Positions 54,362 through 62,663 of a DNA stretch of 64,000 nucleotides are shown piece by piece. The position numbers and the translations under genes are program-made. The DNA comes from Pseudomonas gingeri (lineage in GTDB: Bacteria > Pseudomonadota > Gammaproteobacteria > Pseudomonadales > Pseudomonadaceae): NCBI RefSeq assembly GCF_013386115.1, contig NZ_JACAOR010000010.1, forward strand, positions 327,644 to 391,643. The letters are read 5' to 3'. The first letter of the stretch is position 1. Each line of letters begins with the position of its first letter. The notes beneath the pieces were generated by a model, which saw only the letters and a list, made by a program, of their open reading frames with translations, had not been told where the DNA came from and did not search any database.

Positions 54362-54454
54362 GGGCAAATGCCTGTCTCCATGTTCACATCGAACGAACCG
54401 AATGCTCGTCGAACACGAACAGAGCACCGGGCACCTTGTTGACCAAAGGCAACG

Positions 54455-54476
54455 ATCATACCAATTGGTACGTACC
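54455..54476 (-). promoter_or_regulatory. Operator O1 with adjoining -10 box ahead of tonB
   Basis: GGTACGTACC at 54467-54476 lies directly upstream of a TATGAT (-10-like, 54455-54460) reading toward tonB. A second palindrome, TACCAATTGGTA, overlaps it. Repressor bound here would cover the promoter. The -35 box is poor, which fits a repressed, weak promoter. Confidence 0.55.
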
Positions 54477-54568
54477 TTTATTGTCACAAGGCGAATATGC
54501 GAAATATGCCGATGCAATGTGACATTGCGGCTACAAAAGTCCCTTCATGAACATTATTTTCTTATAGA

Positions 54569-54578
54569 GGTACGTACC
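54569..54578. promoter_or_regulatory. Operator O2: GGTACGTACC
   Basis: Exact second copy of the O1 decamer, 102 bases upstream of it (centre to centre), extended to AGGTACGTACCT. It may allow looping between sites or mark a second promoter. Confidence 0.55.
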
Positions 54579-54696
54579 TATAAAAGAAAAAAGAAACAAA
54601 CCGGTGCAACGCGAACGACCCATGCCCGCTTTTTGCCCAGGCAATCTGCGTTTTTATGAAATTTCAGGGAGATGAAGAGGCGGCAGAACTGCCGTG

Positions 54697-54721
54697 CAAT
54701 GCGCCCGTGGCTGGCGCATTG
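54697..54721. terminator. Stem-loop downstream of the GntR gene
   Basis: CAATGCGCC (54697-54705) and GGCGCATTG (54713-54721) form a perfect nine-base stem with a seven-base loop, about 50 bases after the gntR stop. No T tract. A smaller palindrome CGGCAG-AA-CTGCCG lies next to it at 54681-54694. Confidence 0.45.
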
Positions 54722-54768
54722 GTTCGTACCTTGAGGGAGGTTGATGGCAGGGTGCGGTTGCTGGCGGC

Positions 54769-55524
54769 TCAGTTGCCGCCCCACTGCGTCACCTTGTTTT
54801 TGTAGCGATAGGAGGGCCCGTAGCGCATTTCGCAATACTCGATGGGCACCCGCCTTTCAGACATGGTGACGCGCTCGCACAGCAGCAGCGGCGCGCCCTT
54901 GTCCAGGTTCAGCAATTCGACGTCCTGCTCCGAGGCCAGTATCGAACCGATACTCTCCAGTGCGAGACTCGGCTGTATCTGCAGCTCCTCGACCAGCAAG
55001 CGATACAGCGAGCCCTTGCGCTCAAGCTGTTCACGGGTAAACCCCAGGCCCTTGGGCAGACACAGCCAGGAATCCTGGATACCAATAGGTTCGCCGTCGA
55101 TCAGACGCACGCGCTTGACATGATGCAGGACAGTATCGGGTTTGATATTAAGGACACTGCCAATCGCCATACCCGCAGTTACCTTCTCGAAGACCAGCAC
55201 TTTCTGCCCAGGCACACCGCCACGCTTCAAGGTGTCGAGGGTAAAACTGCCAATGGCCTTGGCCATGTCCCGCAAGGGCGCCGAGGTAATGAACGTCCCC
55301 CGGCCATGATCGCTGTAGATCATCCCCTCTTCATCCAGCAAACGAATCGCCTTGCGCACCGTGTCCCGGCTTACCTTGTAATGCAGGGCAAGCTCTCGCT
55401 CCGGCGCCAGTGGCTCCTGATCATTCAGTTCTCCCGACTCGATCTGCTGGCGCAGGGTCTCGGCCAGTTGCTTGTAGAGAGGTACTGCGACCTCGTTGCT
55501 CGGGATGGGATCCGTAAGGGGCAA
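54769..55524 (-). CDS. GntR-family regulator with UTRA domain (HutC/FarR subfamily)
   Basis: 251 residues from TTG 55524, which has GGAAGA six bases upstream and leaves a normal leader after the predicted promoter; a GTG at 55557 keeps the frame but would sit at the transcription start. The N-terminal wHTH reads PLYKQLAETLRQQIESGELN, PERELALHYKVSRDTVRKAI and DHGRGTFI; the rest is a UTRA ligand-binding domain (GQKVLVFEK through IPIEYCEMRYGPSYRYK-like end). It is transcribed toward the nine-gene operon and very likely represses it and itself. Confidence 0.88.
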   Translation of the reverse strand: MPLTDPIPSNEVAVPLYKQLAETLRQQIESGELNDQEPLAPERELALHYKVSRDTVRKAIRLLDEEGMIYSDHGRGTFITSAPLRDMAKAIGSFTLDTLKRGGVPGQKVLVFEKVTAGMAIGSVLNIKPDTVLHHVKRVRLIDGEPIGIQDSWLCLPKGLGFTREQLERKGSLYRLLVEELQIQPSLALESIGSILASEQDVELLNLDKGAPLLLCERVTMSERRVPIEYCEMRYGPSYRYKNKVTQWGGN

Positions 55525-55566
55525 GTTAACTCTTCCGTAATGACTGTTGGCGGACACAGCATGTTA

Positions 55567-55595
55567 TATCTACCGAATTGGTACATACCAGTTAA
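55567..55595 (-). promoter_or_regulatory. gntR promoter with operator O3 in the spacer
   Basis: On the minus strand TTAACT (-35, 55595-55590) and TAGATA (-10, 55572-55567) are exactly 17 bases apart, and the spacer holds GGTATGTACC (plus-strand GGTACATACC, 55580-55589). A repressor there would block RNA polymerase, giving negative autoregulation. Confidence 0.6.
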
Positions 55596-55715
55596 TCCAA
55601 TTTTTCCCTATTAGGCAACTCGCGATGGCTGAACGCGCTAGCTGTGTATCCGAAAAATGCGCATGGAGATTGATTGCTCGCGCATCGCGCCTAGCCCCCC
55701 CGGAAAGCCGTTTCC

Positions 55716-58640
55716 TCAACAGATCGCCTTGTACCAAAGCGAGGGCTCGTCACCCGAAAAACACCTCATCAACCTCTCCAACCCCATCGGCCGGGCAAAG
55801 TAATACCCCTGCGCCTGCCCCGCCCCCATCTCCCGCAACAACTCCAAGGTCGCGGCATCCTCAACCCCTTCAGCCACCACACTCAAATCCAGCGATTCCG
55901 CCATCCGCACAATCGCCCGGACAATCGCCCGACTGCGGGAACTGCTGGTCAGCTCAAGAATGAATGACTTGTCGATCTTCAAGCCGCTGAAACGGTACTG
56001 GTGCACATAACTCAGGGAAGAAAACCCCGCCCCGAAGTCATCGAGCACCACCGACATGCCGTTGTCGGCCAGTTGCTGCATGGTGCGCCGGGCCATCGCC
56101 GGTTCGGCCACCAGCGCGCCTTCGGTCAGTTCCAGGCAGATCCGCGACGGCTCGACGCCGTGCCGCGCCAGCAGGGCCAGCACTTCACTGGCGAAGTCCG
56201 GGCGCGTCATGCTGTAGCTGGAGCAGTTGACGTGCACCGGCGGCCAGTTGGCGTGCTGGGGTTGGGCGAGGATCACGGCAATGCTGGTCAGCATGTACAG
56301 GTCCAGACGCCCGATCAGGCGCAGGCCCTCGAAGTCCGGCAGGAACTCACCCGGCGCGACCACCCGGCCACCCGGCTGGTGCCAGCGCACCAGCGCTTCC
56401 AGGGCCAGCAGTTCGCCGCTGTCGACGCTGACAATCGGCTGGAAATACGGTAGCAGTTCGTCGGTGCGCTTGAGAGCGTTGCGCAAGGCCCCTTCCCGCT
56501 CGACCTGGTCGGAGACCTCGCGGCGCACCTCCTGGTTGAACACCGCGTAGCTGTCGCGTCCGGCGCTCTTGACCCGGTACATCGCCGCGTCGGCATCGCG
56601 CAGCAGGTCCGCCGGTTCTTGGTGGAACTGGCTGTCGGCACTGACGATACCGATGCTGCAGGACGAAAACACTTCATGGCCATTGATGAAAAACGGCAGG
56701 TCGAAGGCCACCAGGATCCGTTCGGCGATGTCGATCACCACCTCCAGCGGCGCCTCGGGCGCCAGCACCGAAAATTCGTCGCCGCCCAGGCGCGCCAGCA
56801 TATCGGTGTCGCGCAGGCAGCCACGCAGGCGGTCGGCGGCCTGCATCAGCAGCAGGTCGCCAAAGTGATGGCCGAGACTGTCATTGACCATCTTGAAGCG
56901 GTCGAGGTCGATGAACATCACCGCCAGGTGCCCGCCGTCGCTGTCGAACCGCGACCAGGCCTGGTTCAGGCGCTGTTGCAGGTAGGTGCGGTTGGCCAGT
57001 CCGGTCAGTGCATCGTGGGAGTTTTCGTGTTGCAGCTTGGCGTTGGCATGATCGAGTTCGCGGGTACGGTTCTGCACCCGGGCTTCGAGCATGAGATTGG
57101 CAGCGTGGATGGCTTCGGCGGCGGTACGGCGCGACAACGCGGTATCGATATGGCGCGACACGAAGGTCAGCAGTTCCTGGTCGCGCAGGGTGTAGCTCAC
57201 CTGCGAGGTGTAGCTCTGGACGGCCAGCACGCCGCGCACCACATCGCCCTCGAACAACGGAATACCCAGCCAGGAGTACGAGCGGACGGACTTGTGGCCC
57301 AGGACGATTTCACCGTTCGCCGCCAGGCGATGGGCTTCGTCGACGTCGATCAGGCACGGGCGACGCTGGCGGATGATGTACTCGGTCAAGCCCAGGCGCC
57401 CGCGCCGTGCCGCCGGGCGGACCGTCTGGCGCTCATCGACGTAGTACGGAAAGGTCACTTCGCCGGTGGCGTCGTCGAACAGGGCGATGTAGAAGTTCTG
57501 CGCAAACAGCAGCTCGCCGACGATACCGTGCAGGGTTTGAAACAGCTCGGCCATGTCGCCGGGCTGACTCGACAGTTCGGCAATCTGGAACAGCGCGCTC
57601 TGCAGGTGCTCGGCGCGCTCGCGGTCGAGCACTTCCTGCCTCAGGGCATCGTTGAGGGTCGACAGCTCCTGGGTGCGACGCAGCACGGTCTCTTCCAGGT
57701 CCGCCCGGTGCAGGATGCGGTCAAGGGCCATGGCGACGTGGCGGGCCACCACCAGGAACAGCGCGCGGTCTTCGGCGCTGTAGATACGGGCAACGTCGTA
57801 GACCTGCATCGCCAGCATGCCAAACACCTCGTCCGAGGCGTTTTTCAGCGGTGCGCCCATCCAGAATTCGGGACGGTCGCCCACACAGTGAAAACGCCCC
57901 TCGGCCTGGGCTGTGAGAATGCCGGCGGAGTCGATCAGCAAGGGCTGGCCGCTGGTCAGCACCTGGCCGGTCAGGGACAGGTGCGACATGTCGAGGTATT
58001 CGTAGTTCTCGGACTCCAGGGCATCCACATCGATGATGTCGACATAGTACGGGTAGTCGATCTTGCCGCTGAGCGGGTCATACAGCGCGAGGTAGAAGTT
58101 CTCGGCGTCGATCAGGCTGGCCAGCAGCCGGTGAACGCCCACCAGGAACACCGAGCGGTCGCGGGTCGAACTGGCGAGGTAGGTGATTTCATAGAGCACA
58201 CGCTGGGTGATCTGGGCACGGGCCAGGGTATTGGTCTGGACCTCGATGCCCAGGCGCTGGGCGAACTCGGCGAGCGCCGGCTCCGTGGACTCGCTGGCAG
58301 GCGCGAGCAACCAGCCCAGCACGCTTTCGCCCCTGCCGGTCGGCCAGCGGTGCAGCTGGCGGGCCTGACAAAAGGCCTCGAACTCGTCATTGGCGATGCT
58401 TGAAGGCCATGGCAGCGACGGGTCGCCCTGCCCGACCCGATGCAGCTGTTCACCGGCACGGTAAACCACCCAGGCGGTGGTATGGGTCCAGTGCCGTGCT
58501 GAGTCCAGCAGCTGTTCGATCGTATCTTCGTTGCCGACGTAGGCCATGCCAACCGTATCCGGAGTCCCTTGGAATTGAGAGGCGACAACATCGCAATCGT
58601 TCGATTGCCTCGGGGAATCGGTCAACGGACGGACACTCAT
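55716..58640 (-). CDS. GAF-GGDEF-EAL cyclic-di-GMP signalling protein
   Basis: 974 residues from ATG 58640 (CAGGGAG five bases upstream). Two GAF domains (about residues 140-310 and 350-520), a coiled linker, then GGDEF with an intact active site (LARLGGDEFSVL) and an RxxD inhibitory site five residues before it (RDTD), then EAL (LLALEALVRW, CLELTEG, LDDFGAGFSSLSYVHQY, VVAEGVE). Both enzyme motifs look functional, so it could make or break c-di-GMP under control of small molecules sensed by GAF. Soluble; no transmembrane segment. Single gene. Confidence 0.92.
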   Translation of the reverse strand: MSVRPLTDSPRQSNDCDVVASQFQGTPDTVGMAYVGNEDTIEQLLDSARHWTHTTAWVVYRAGEQLHRVGQGDPSLPWPSSIANDEFEAFCQARQLHRWPTGRGESVLGWLLAPASESTEPALAEFAQRLGIEVQTNTLARAQITQRVLYEITYLASSTRDRSVFLVGVHRLLASLIDAENFYLALYDPLSGKIDYPYYVDIIDVDALESENYEYLDMSHLSLTGQVLTSGQPLLIDSAGILTAQAEGRFHCVGDRPEFWMGAPLKNASDEVFGMLAMQVYDVARIYSAEDRALFLVVARHVAMALDRILHRADLEETVLRRTQELSTLNDALRQEVLDRERAEHLQSALFQIAELSSQPGDMAELFQTLHGIVGELLFAQNFYIALFDDATGEVTFPYYVDERQTVRPAARRGRLGLTEYIIRQRRPCLIDVDEAHRLAANGEIVLGHKSVRSYSWLGIPLFEGDVVRGVLAVQSYTSQVSYTLRDQELLTFVSRHIDTALSRRTAAEAIHAANLMLEARVQNRTRELDHANAKLQHENSHDALTGLANRTYLQQRLNQAWSRFDSDGGHLAVMFIDLDRFKMVNDSLGHHFGDLLLMQAADRLRGCLRDTDMLARLGGDEFSVLAPEAPLEVVIDIAERILVAFDLPFFINGHEVFSSCSIGIVSADSQFHQEPADLLRDADAAMYRVKSAGRDSYAVFNQEVRREVSDQVEREGALRNALKRTDELLPYFQPIVSVDSGELLALEALVRWHQPGGRVVAPGEFLPDFEGLRLIGRLDLYMLTSIAVILAQPQHANWPPVHVNCSSYSMTRPDFASEVLALLARHGVEPSRICLELTEGALVAEPAMARRTMQQLADNGMSVVLDDFGAGFSSLSYVHQYRFSGLKIDKSFILELTSSSRSRAIVRAIVRMAESLDLSVVAEGVEDAATLELLREMGAGQAQGYYFARPMGLERLMRCFSGDEPSLWYKAIC

Positions 58641-58818
58641 CAACGCTCCCTGAGCCAAAAACTGGCGATAGTCACTGACTGATTACTAGCAATGTGCTTC
58701 TCAAGTAAAGCCTATAGCGTTTTTTTTCAATCGTTTATTCGCTTTGCTGGCAAGCCTGGCTGAAGCGCGGGCACATTAATGGCATAATGCCTCCATTCAA
58801 TAGACAACAGGACGTCCC

Positions 58819-59523
58819 ATGCACGCGTTGAAAGCCCTTTTCCTGACCAGCATTCTCGTCATTGCCGGTTGCGCCACCCAGCCCTCCCTGCCACCGCCGG
58901 AATTTCCGGGGCTCGATCAGTCCAGCAAAATCACCGTTCAGGACTTGCGCCCCCACAGCGAGGGTGAAAAGGAAATCTTCAGCCTGCTGATCACCAGCAG
59001 TGCCTATGCCATTTATCGTGTCGCGGACGACGCGACCAAACCGACAGGCCCGCGACTGCTGGCCCACCGCGCCTATGAGAAATTTCCGGAGTTGAGCAAC
59101 CAACCGACGATCAAGGTGCTGCACTTCGTGACCTACGCCAACCTGCAGTCGCAACTGCGCAAGACTTCGCTGCTGGCCGGGTTCACCGGTCCCATCGGCG
59201 TGGCGCTGCTGGCGGACAAGGAGTTTCCTGCCGGGGACGTACTGACCACCCAGATCGATGGTCAACAGTTGGAAAAAACCGCCGGTGATGAGGAATACAC
59301 CCGTGCTTACTTCAGCGCCGAGGAAAACCCGAAAAAGTCGCCGGTGAACCTGATCTATATCGATACGGAAATGCTGGGCAAACGCGTGACCACCCGTTGC
59401 CTGGTTCCGCCCATCGCGTCCAAGCCGCACCTGTTCCTGGTCGAGGCATACGATATGTGCATCGCCAACCATCTGGCGCTGTATGGCAACGGTGGTGCGC
59501 CAAAGGACACGGCTGCCAAGTGA
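58819..59523 (+). CDS. Hypothetical lipoprotein
   Basis: 234 residues. The signal peptide has the lipobox LVIAGC, so the mature protein is anchored at Cys17. The rest is a soluble domain (SLLITSSAYAIYRVADDATK, FAGVALLADKEFPAGD-like middle, VNLIYIDTEMLGKRVTTRCL) with a second pair of cysteines near the C-terminus that could bond. No family recognised. Single gene, ending six bases from the converging LysR gene. ATG is preceded by AGGA. Confidence 0.75.
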   Translation: MHALKALFLTSILVIAGCATQPSLPPPEFPGLDQSSKITVQDLRPHSEGEKEIFSLLITSSAYAIYRVADDATKPTGPRLLAHRAYEKFPELSNQPTIKVLHFVTYANLQSQLRKTSLLAGFTGPIGVALLADKEFPAGDVLTTQIDGQQLEKTAGDEEYTRAYFSAEENPKKSPVNLIYIDTEMLGKRVTTRCLVPPIASKPHLFLVEAYDMCIANHLALYGNGGAPKDTAAK

Positions 59524-59529
59524 TGGGGG

Positions 59530-60399
59530 TCAGCCCAGGCGCTCGCGCAGAAATTCGATAAACCGTTGGGTCTTGGCCGGGAGCAGTCGCGTCTCGGTCA
59601 TGGCATACACCGTCATCGGGTTGCCCTGCCATTCGGGCAGCACGCGACACAGCAACGCCTTGTCCAACTCATCGGCAACCACCTCCTCGGGCATCAACAC
59701 GATGCCCTGCCCCAGCGCCGCCAACCGTCGCAGCATGCCGACGCTGTTGACCCTATAGCGCCCCGCTGCCGCCACCGACCGCGTCTGGACGCCATCGCTC
59801 AGGGTCCACATTCCGCTCTTCTGAATATTCAGGCACTGATGCCGTTCAAGATCAGCCGGTGTGCCAGGCATGCCAAAGGCATCGAGATAAGCCGGCGAGG
59901 CATACAAACTGGACACCAGGGTAAGCAGAGGCCGGGCGATCAATTGGGAGTCTTCGGACTCGCCCATCCGGATCGCCACATCGAAGGGCTCGCTCACCAG
60001 GTCGACGCGACGGGAAGTCAGGTCGAAATCGAAACGTATCTCCGGATAGAGGCTGGCGAATTCGGCAATCAATGGTGCGAGATAAGTGATCGCAAAATCC
60101 ACTGGAAAGGATACCCGCAGTACGCCTCGGGGTTGCGCCACGATGTCTCCCAGTTGCTCATGGGCCAGCCGAGCCTCGTCGACAATACGCTTGCAGCGCT
60201 CGAAGTAGATTTGCCCCGCTTCCGTCACCTCAACCCGGCGTGTGGTGCGATGCAGCAGGCGCAAACCGATGGCCTTCTCCAAGGCGCTGATACGCCGCGA
60301 CAGCGTGGAGTTGGGCATGCCCAGCACCTCGGCTGCCCCGCGAAAGCCCTTGGCTTTCACGACTTCGACAAACAGTGCCATATCGTTGAGAAGTTCCAC
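59530..60399 (-). CDS. LysR-family regulator of the adjacent old yellow enzyme gene
   Basis: 289 residues from GTG 60399, preferred because GGAG lies seven bases upstream. The helix-turn-helix reads FRGAAEVLGMPNSTLSRRIS and ALEKAIGLRLLHRTTR. The effector domain has FDVAIRMGESEDSQLIARPL, the usual 'DVAIR.G' of this subgroup. It diverges from the ene-reductase gene at 60565, and a near-perfect 22-base palindrome lies just upstream of its start, so control of both genes is likely. Confidence 0.9.
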   Translation of the reverse strand: MELLNDMALFVEVVKAKGFRGAAEVLGMPNSTLSRRISALEKAIGLRLLHRTTRRVEVTEAGQIYFERCKRIVDEARLAHEQLGDIVAQPRGVLRVSFPVDFAITYLAPLIAEFASLYPEIRFDFDLTSRRVDLVSEPFDVAIRMGESEDSQLIARPLLTLVSSLYASPAYLDAFGMPGTPADLERHQCLNIQKSGMWTLSDGVQTRSVAAAGRYRVNSVGMLRRLAALGQGIVLMPEEVVADELDKALLCRVLPEWQGNPMTVYAMTETRLLPAKTQRFIEFLRERLG

Positions 60400-60402
60400 C
60401 CT

Positions 60403-60424
60403 ATTGCTCCATATATGGATCAAT
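60403..60424. promoter_or_regulatory. Palindrome ATTGNTCCATATATGGANCAAT, probable LysR operator
   Basis: 22 bases with one mismatched pair, centred on CCATATATGG, three bases before the LysR GTG and 140 bases from the divergent ene-reductase gene. It fits autorepression by the LysR protein. Confidence 0.55.
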
Positions 60425-60564
60425 CAAATCCATAAACCCATATTTATCCCAAAAACAATAGATCGGATGATGCGGCTACAGCAAGCGCCCTTTGCTGGTC
60501 GCCGTCGAATCATCGGTTGCGCGAACACCTGGGCCTTGTACCCGACACTCTTGAGGATCGCATT

Positions 60565-61626
60565 ATGAGCCCACTGTTCACACCGATACGCGTTGGTAAC
60601 AGCACCTTGCCGAACCGCCTGGTCATGGCACCCATGACCCGAAGCCGGGCAGCACCCGATGGCACACCGGGAGAGTTGGCCGCCGAATACTATGCCCAGC
60701 GGGCCAGCGTCGGGCTGATCGTAACCGAAGGCACCCAGCCATCGGAGGACGGTCAGGGCTATCTCACTACGCCGGGTATCCATAGCGACGCACAGACGGC
60801 GGGCTGGAAAGAGATCACCCGTGCCGTGCACGCCAAGGGCGGCCATGTGTTTATTCAGCTGATGCACGCCGGACGCATGTCCCATCCGGATAACACGCCC
60901 CATCACCGCCAAGGCGTGGCCCCGTCGGCCATTGCTCCGAATACGCCGATGTTCACCGTCAGCGGCATGCAGGATATTCCCGTGCCGCGGGCACTGAGTA
61001 CCGAGGAAGTGCGCCAGACCGTGGCCGACTTTCGCCTCGCGGCGCGGCGGGCCATTGAGGCCGGGGCAGATGGAGTGGAAATTCACGGCGCCAACGCGTA
61101 CCTGGTCCAACAGTTCCTTGCCGCCAGTGCAAACAGCCGCACGGATGAATACGGGGGATCCATAGAGAACCGCGCACGCTTTGCCATCGAGGTCGCGACC
61201 GCCATCGCCGAAGAAATCGGTGCCGACAAAACCGCCATCCGCCTCTCGCCCGGCATCACGATGTGGGGCATTGATGAAGGTGAAGAAGGCCCGGCACTGT
61301 ACCGCTATCTGGTCGACGAGTTGAACAAACTGGGCCTGGCCTACCTGCACATCCTGCATGCAGGCAACGAAACGCTGCTGGCGGACATTCGCAAGCTATG
61401 GAAAAGCGTGCTGATACTGAACCGTCCGGGCCGGCCACGGGAGCAAATCGGCGCCGACCTGGCGACCGGACTGGCGGATATGGAAGCCTACGGTCAGATG
61501 ATCCTGGCCAACCCGGACTTTGTCGAGCGATTGCAGGTCAATGCGCCTTTGAACAGCGCTGACAATACGACTTACTTCGGCGGCAATCAGAAGGGCTACA
61601 CCGACTACCTCACGCTCGGCGCCTGA
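60565..61626 (+). CDS. Old yellow enzyme family alkene reductase (NemA-like)
   Basis: 353 residues from ATG 60565 (GAGGAT six bases upstream). FMN-binding TIM barrel: LFTPIRVGNSTLPNRLVMAP, FIQLMHAGRMSHP, VEIHGANAYLVQQFL, TDEYGGSIENRARFAIEV. The HGAN (instead of HAAH or HGAH) keeps the His/Asn pair typical of ene-reductases acting on enones, nitroesters or maleimides with NAD(P)H. Cytosolic detoxification enzyme. Divergent from its LysR regulator. Confidence 0.92.
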   Translation: MSPLFTPIRVGNSTLPNRLVMAPMTRSRAAPDGTPGELAAEYYAQRASVGLIVTEGTQPSEDGQGYLTTPGIHSDAQTAGWKEITRAVHAKGGHVFIQLMHAGRMSHPDNTPHHRQGVAPSAIAPNTPMFTVSGMQDIPVPRALSTEEVRQTVADFRLAARRAIEAGADGVEIHGANAYLVQQFLAASANSRTDEYGGSIENRARFAIEVATAIAEEIGADKTAIRLSPGITMWGIDEGEEGPALYRYLVDELNKLGLAYLHILHAGNETLLADIRKLWKSVLILNRPGRPREQIGADLATGLADMEAYGQMILANPDFVERLQVNAPLNSADNTTYFGGNQKGYTDYLTLGA

Positions 61627-61646
61627 GGCAGTCCTATCAAAGGTAA

Positions 61647-61943
61647 TCAGGCGTCAGGCGCGCCCATGTACTGGCTGAAGTTGTTGATATGGTCGTCGAG
61701 GTTGTCCTCGAGCATCATCCGGTACTGATTGCAGAAGTAGTTCAGCATCGCCTCGCGGGCCTGGGCCATCTCCTCGCCGGACTTGAAGCCGCGCGCGCTG
61801 ACCCAGGCGTTGAAGCGGGTGGTGCCGAACATCATCGAGGCGTTGACCTTGCCAAAGTCGTCGAACCGCTTGAGTTGCTCGTTGGACAGATGGATATGCT
61901 CGTCCGCGCGGTCGTAGAACGAATCATCGGTGGTTTCTGACAT
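61647..61943 (-). CDS. DUF3144 domain protein
   Basis: 98 residues: FYDRADEHIHLSNEQLKRFD, GKVNASMMFGTTRFNAWVSA, and MLEDNLDDHINNFSQYMGA. The pattern FYDRAD.HI.L.NEQ and RFNAWVSA is that of DUF3144, small soluble proteins of unknown function common in gamma-proteobacteria. Single gene, convergent with the ene-reductase gene. Confidence 0.85.
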   Translation of the reverse strand: MSETTDDSFYDRADEHIHLSNEQLKRFDDFGKVNASMMFGTTRFNAWVSARGFKSGEEMAQAREAMLNYFCNQYRMMLEDNLDDHINNFSQYMGAPDA

Positions 61944-62074
61944 TGCTGGAGATCTCGTTGCTCATTTTCATGATTGCCCGCTAACGGGAGACGCCCTGAC
62001 ACAGGCGGCTAAAAACACGGTGAAGGATAATCACCGCGCCTGATCACCGCACGTGCTTTCGGTTCTATGGGTCA

Positions 62075-62569
62075 TCAACCTTTCGAAGGCGGGATGCCGG
62101 GGAACTGGAAGGTGTCGTCCACTTTTATAGCGCTGTAGACATTCTTGTTCTCGACCGACCTGTAGCGGAATTTCCCATTCTTCAGTTCGAGAATCTGGTA
62201 GGCATCTTCAAGATCAGCCAAGCCTGGCGGGGCCGGGATGAACTTGGAACCCTGGATCCAGCCCTTGGTGATGGTAAAGTAGATGTTCCCGGCCGTGCCC
62301 CAGAAACCTGCTTCCTGGGAGTCCTTCACCTTGCCCGTCTTGTCGATGACACGAAAGCTGACCACGTAGGTGCCATTGGCACGATGCTCGGCAATCTCCA
62401 TGACATGCCCACCTTCAGTGGTCGGCGAGTCGCTGTACCATTTACCGACAATCAGCGGACGCTGTTTCTGCCGCAGCCCATGCCCGGCTTTGTCCAGCAC
62501 AACAGGTCCTGGTTTGCTGCAACCGGCGAGACAGACCAGCGTCAGGGCAATACAGAGTGCTTTGATCAA
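62075..62569 (-). CDS. Hypothetical lipoprotein
   Basis: 164 residues with lipobox LAGC (Cys16). The mature domain (IVGKWYSDSPTTEGGHVMEI, TYVVSFRVIDKTGKVKDSQE, YQILELKNGKFRYRSVENKN) looks like a small beta-barrel, perhaps lipocalin-like. No family recognised with certainty. Single gene on the minus strand, 94 bases downstream of the DapF-like gene. Confidence 0.7.
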   Translation of the reverse strand: MIKALCIALTLVCLAGCSKPGPVVLDKAGHGLRQKQRPLIVGKWYSDSPTTEGGHVMEIAEHRANGTYVVSFRVIDKTGKVKDSQEAGFWGTAGNIYFTITKGWIQGSKFIPAPPGLADLEDAYQILELKNGKFRYRSVENKNVYSAIKVDDTFQFPGIPPSKG

Positions 62570-62663
62570 TCATGGCTCCTTGAAAAGAAATTCACGCGGC
62601 AGATCCGCCGCGCAGATTACTTGCCGAGATATCAAATAGCCACTCTCCTCAACCCTCGCAACA

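Noticed and set aside
56619..58403. 594-codon open frame on the plus strand
   Set aside because: It lies entirely opposite the GGDEF/EAL gene, has no recognisable domain and a composition expected from the antisense of a GC-rich gene.
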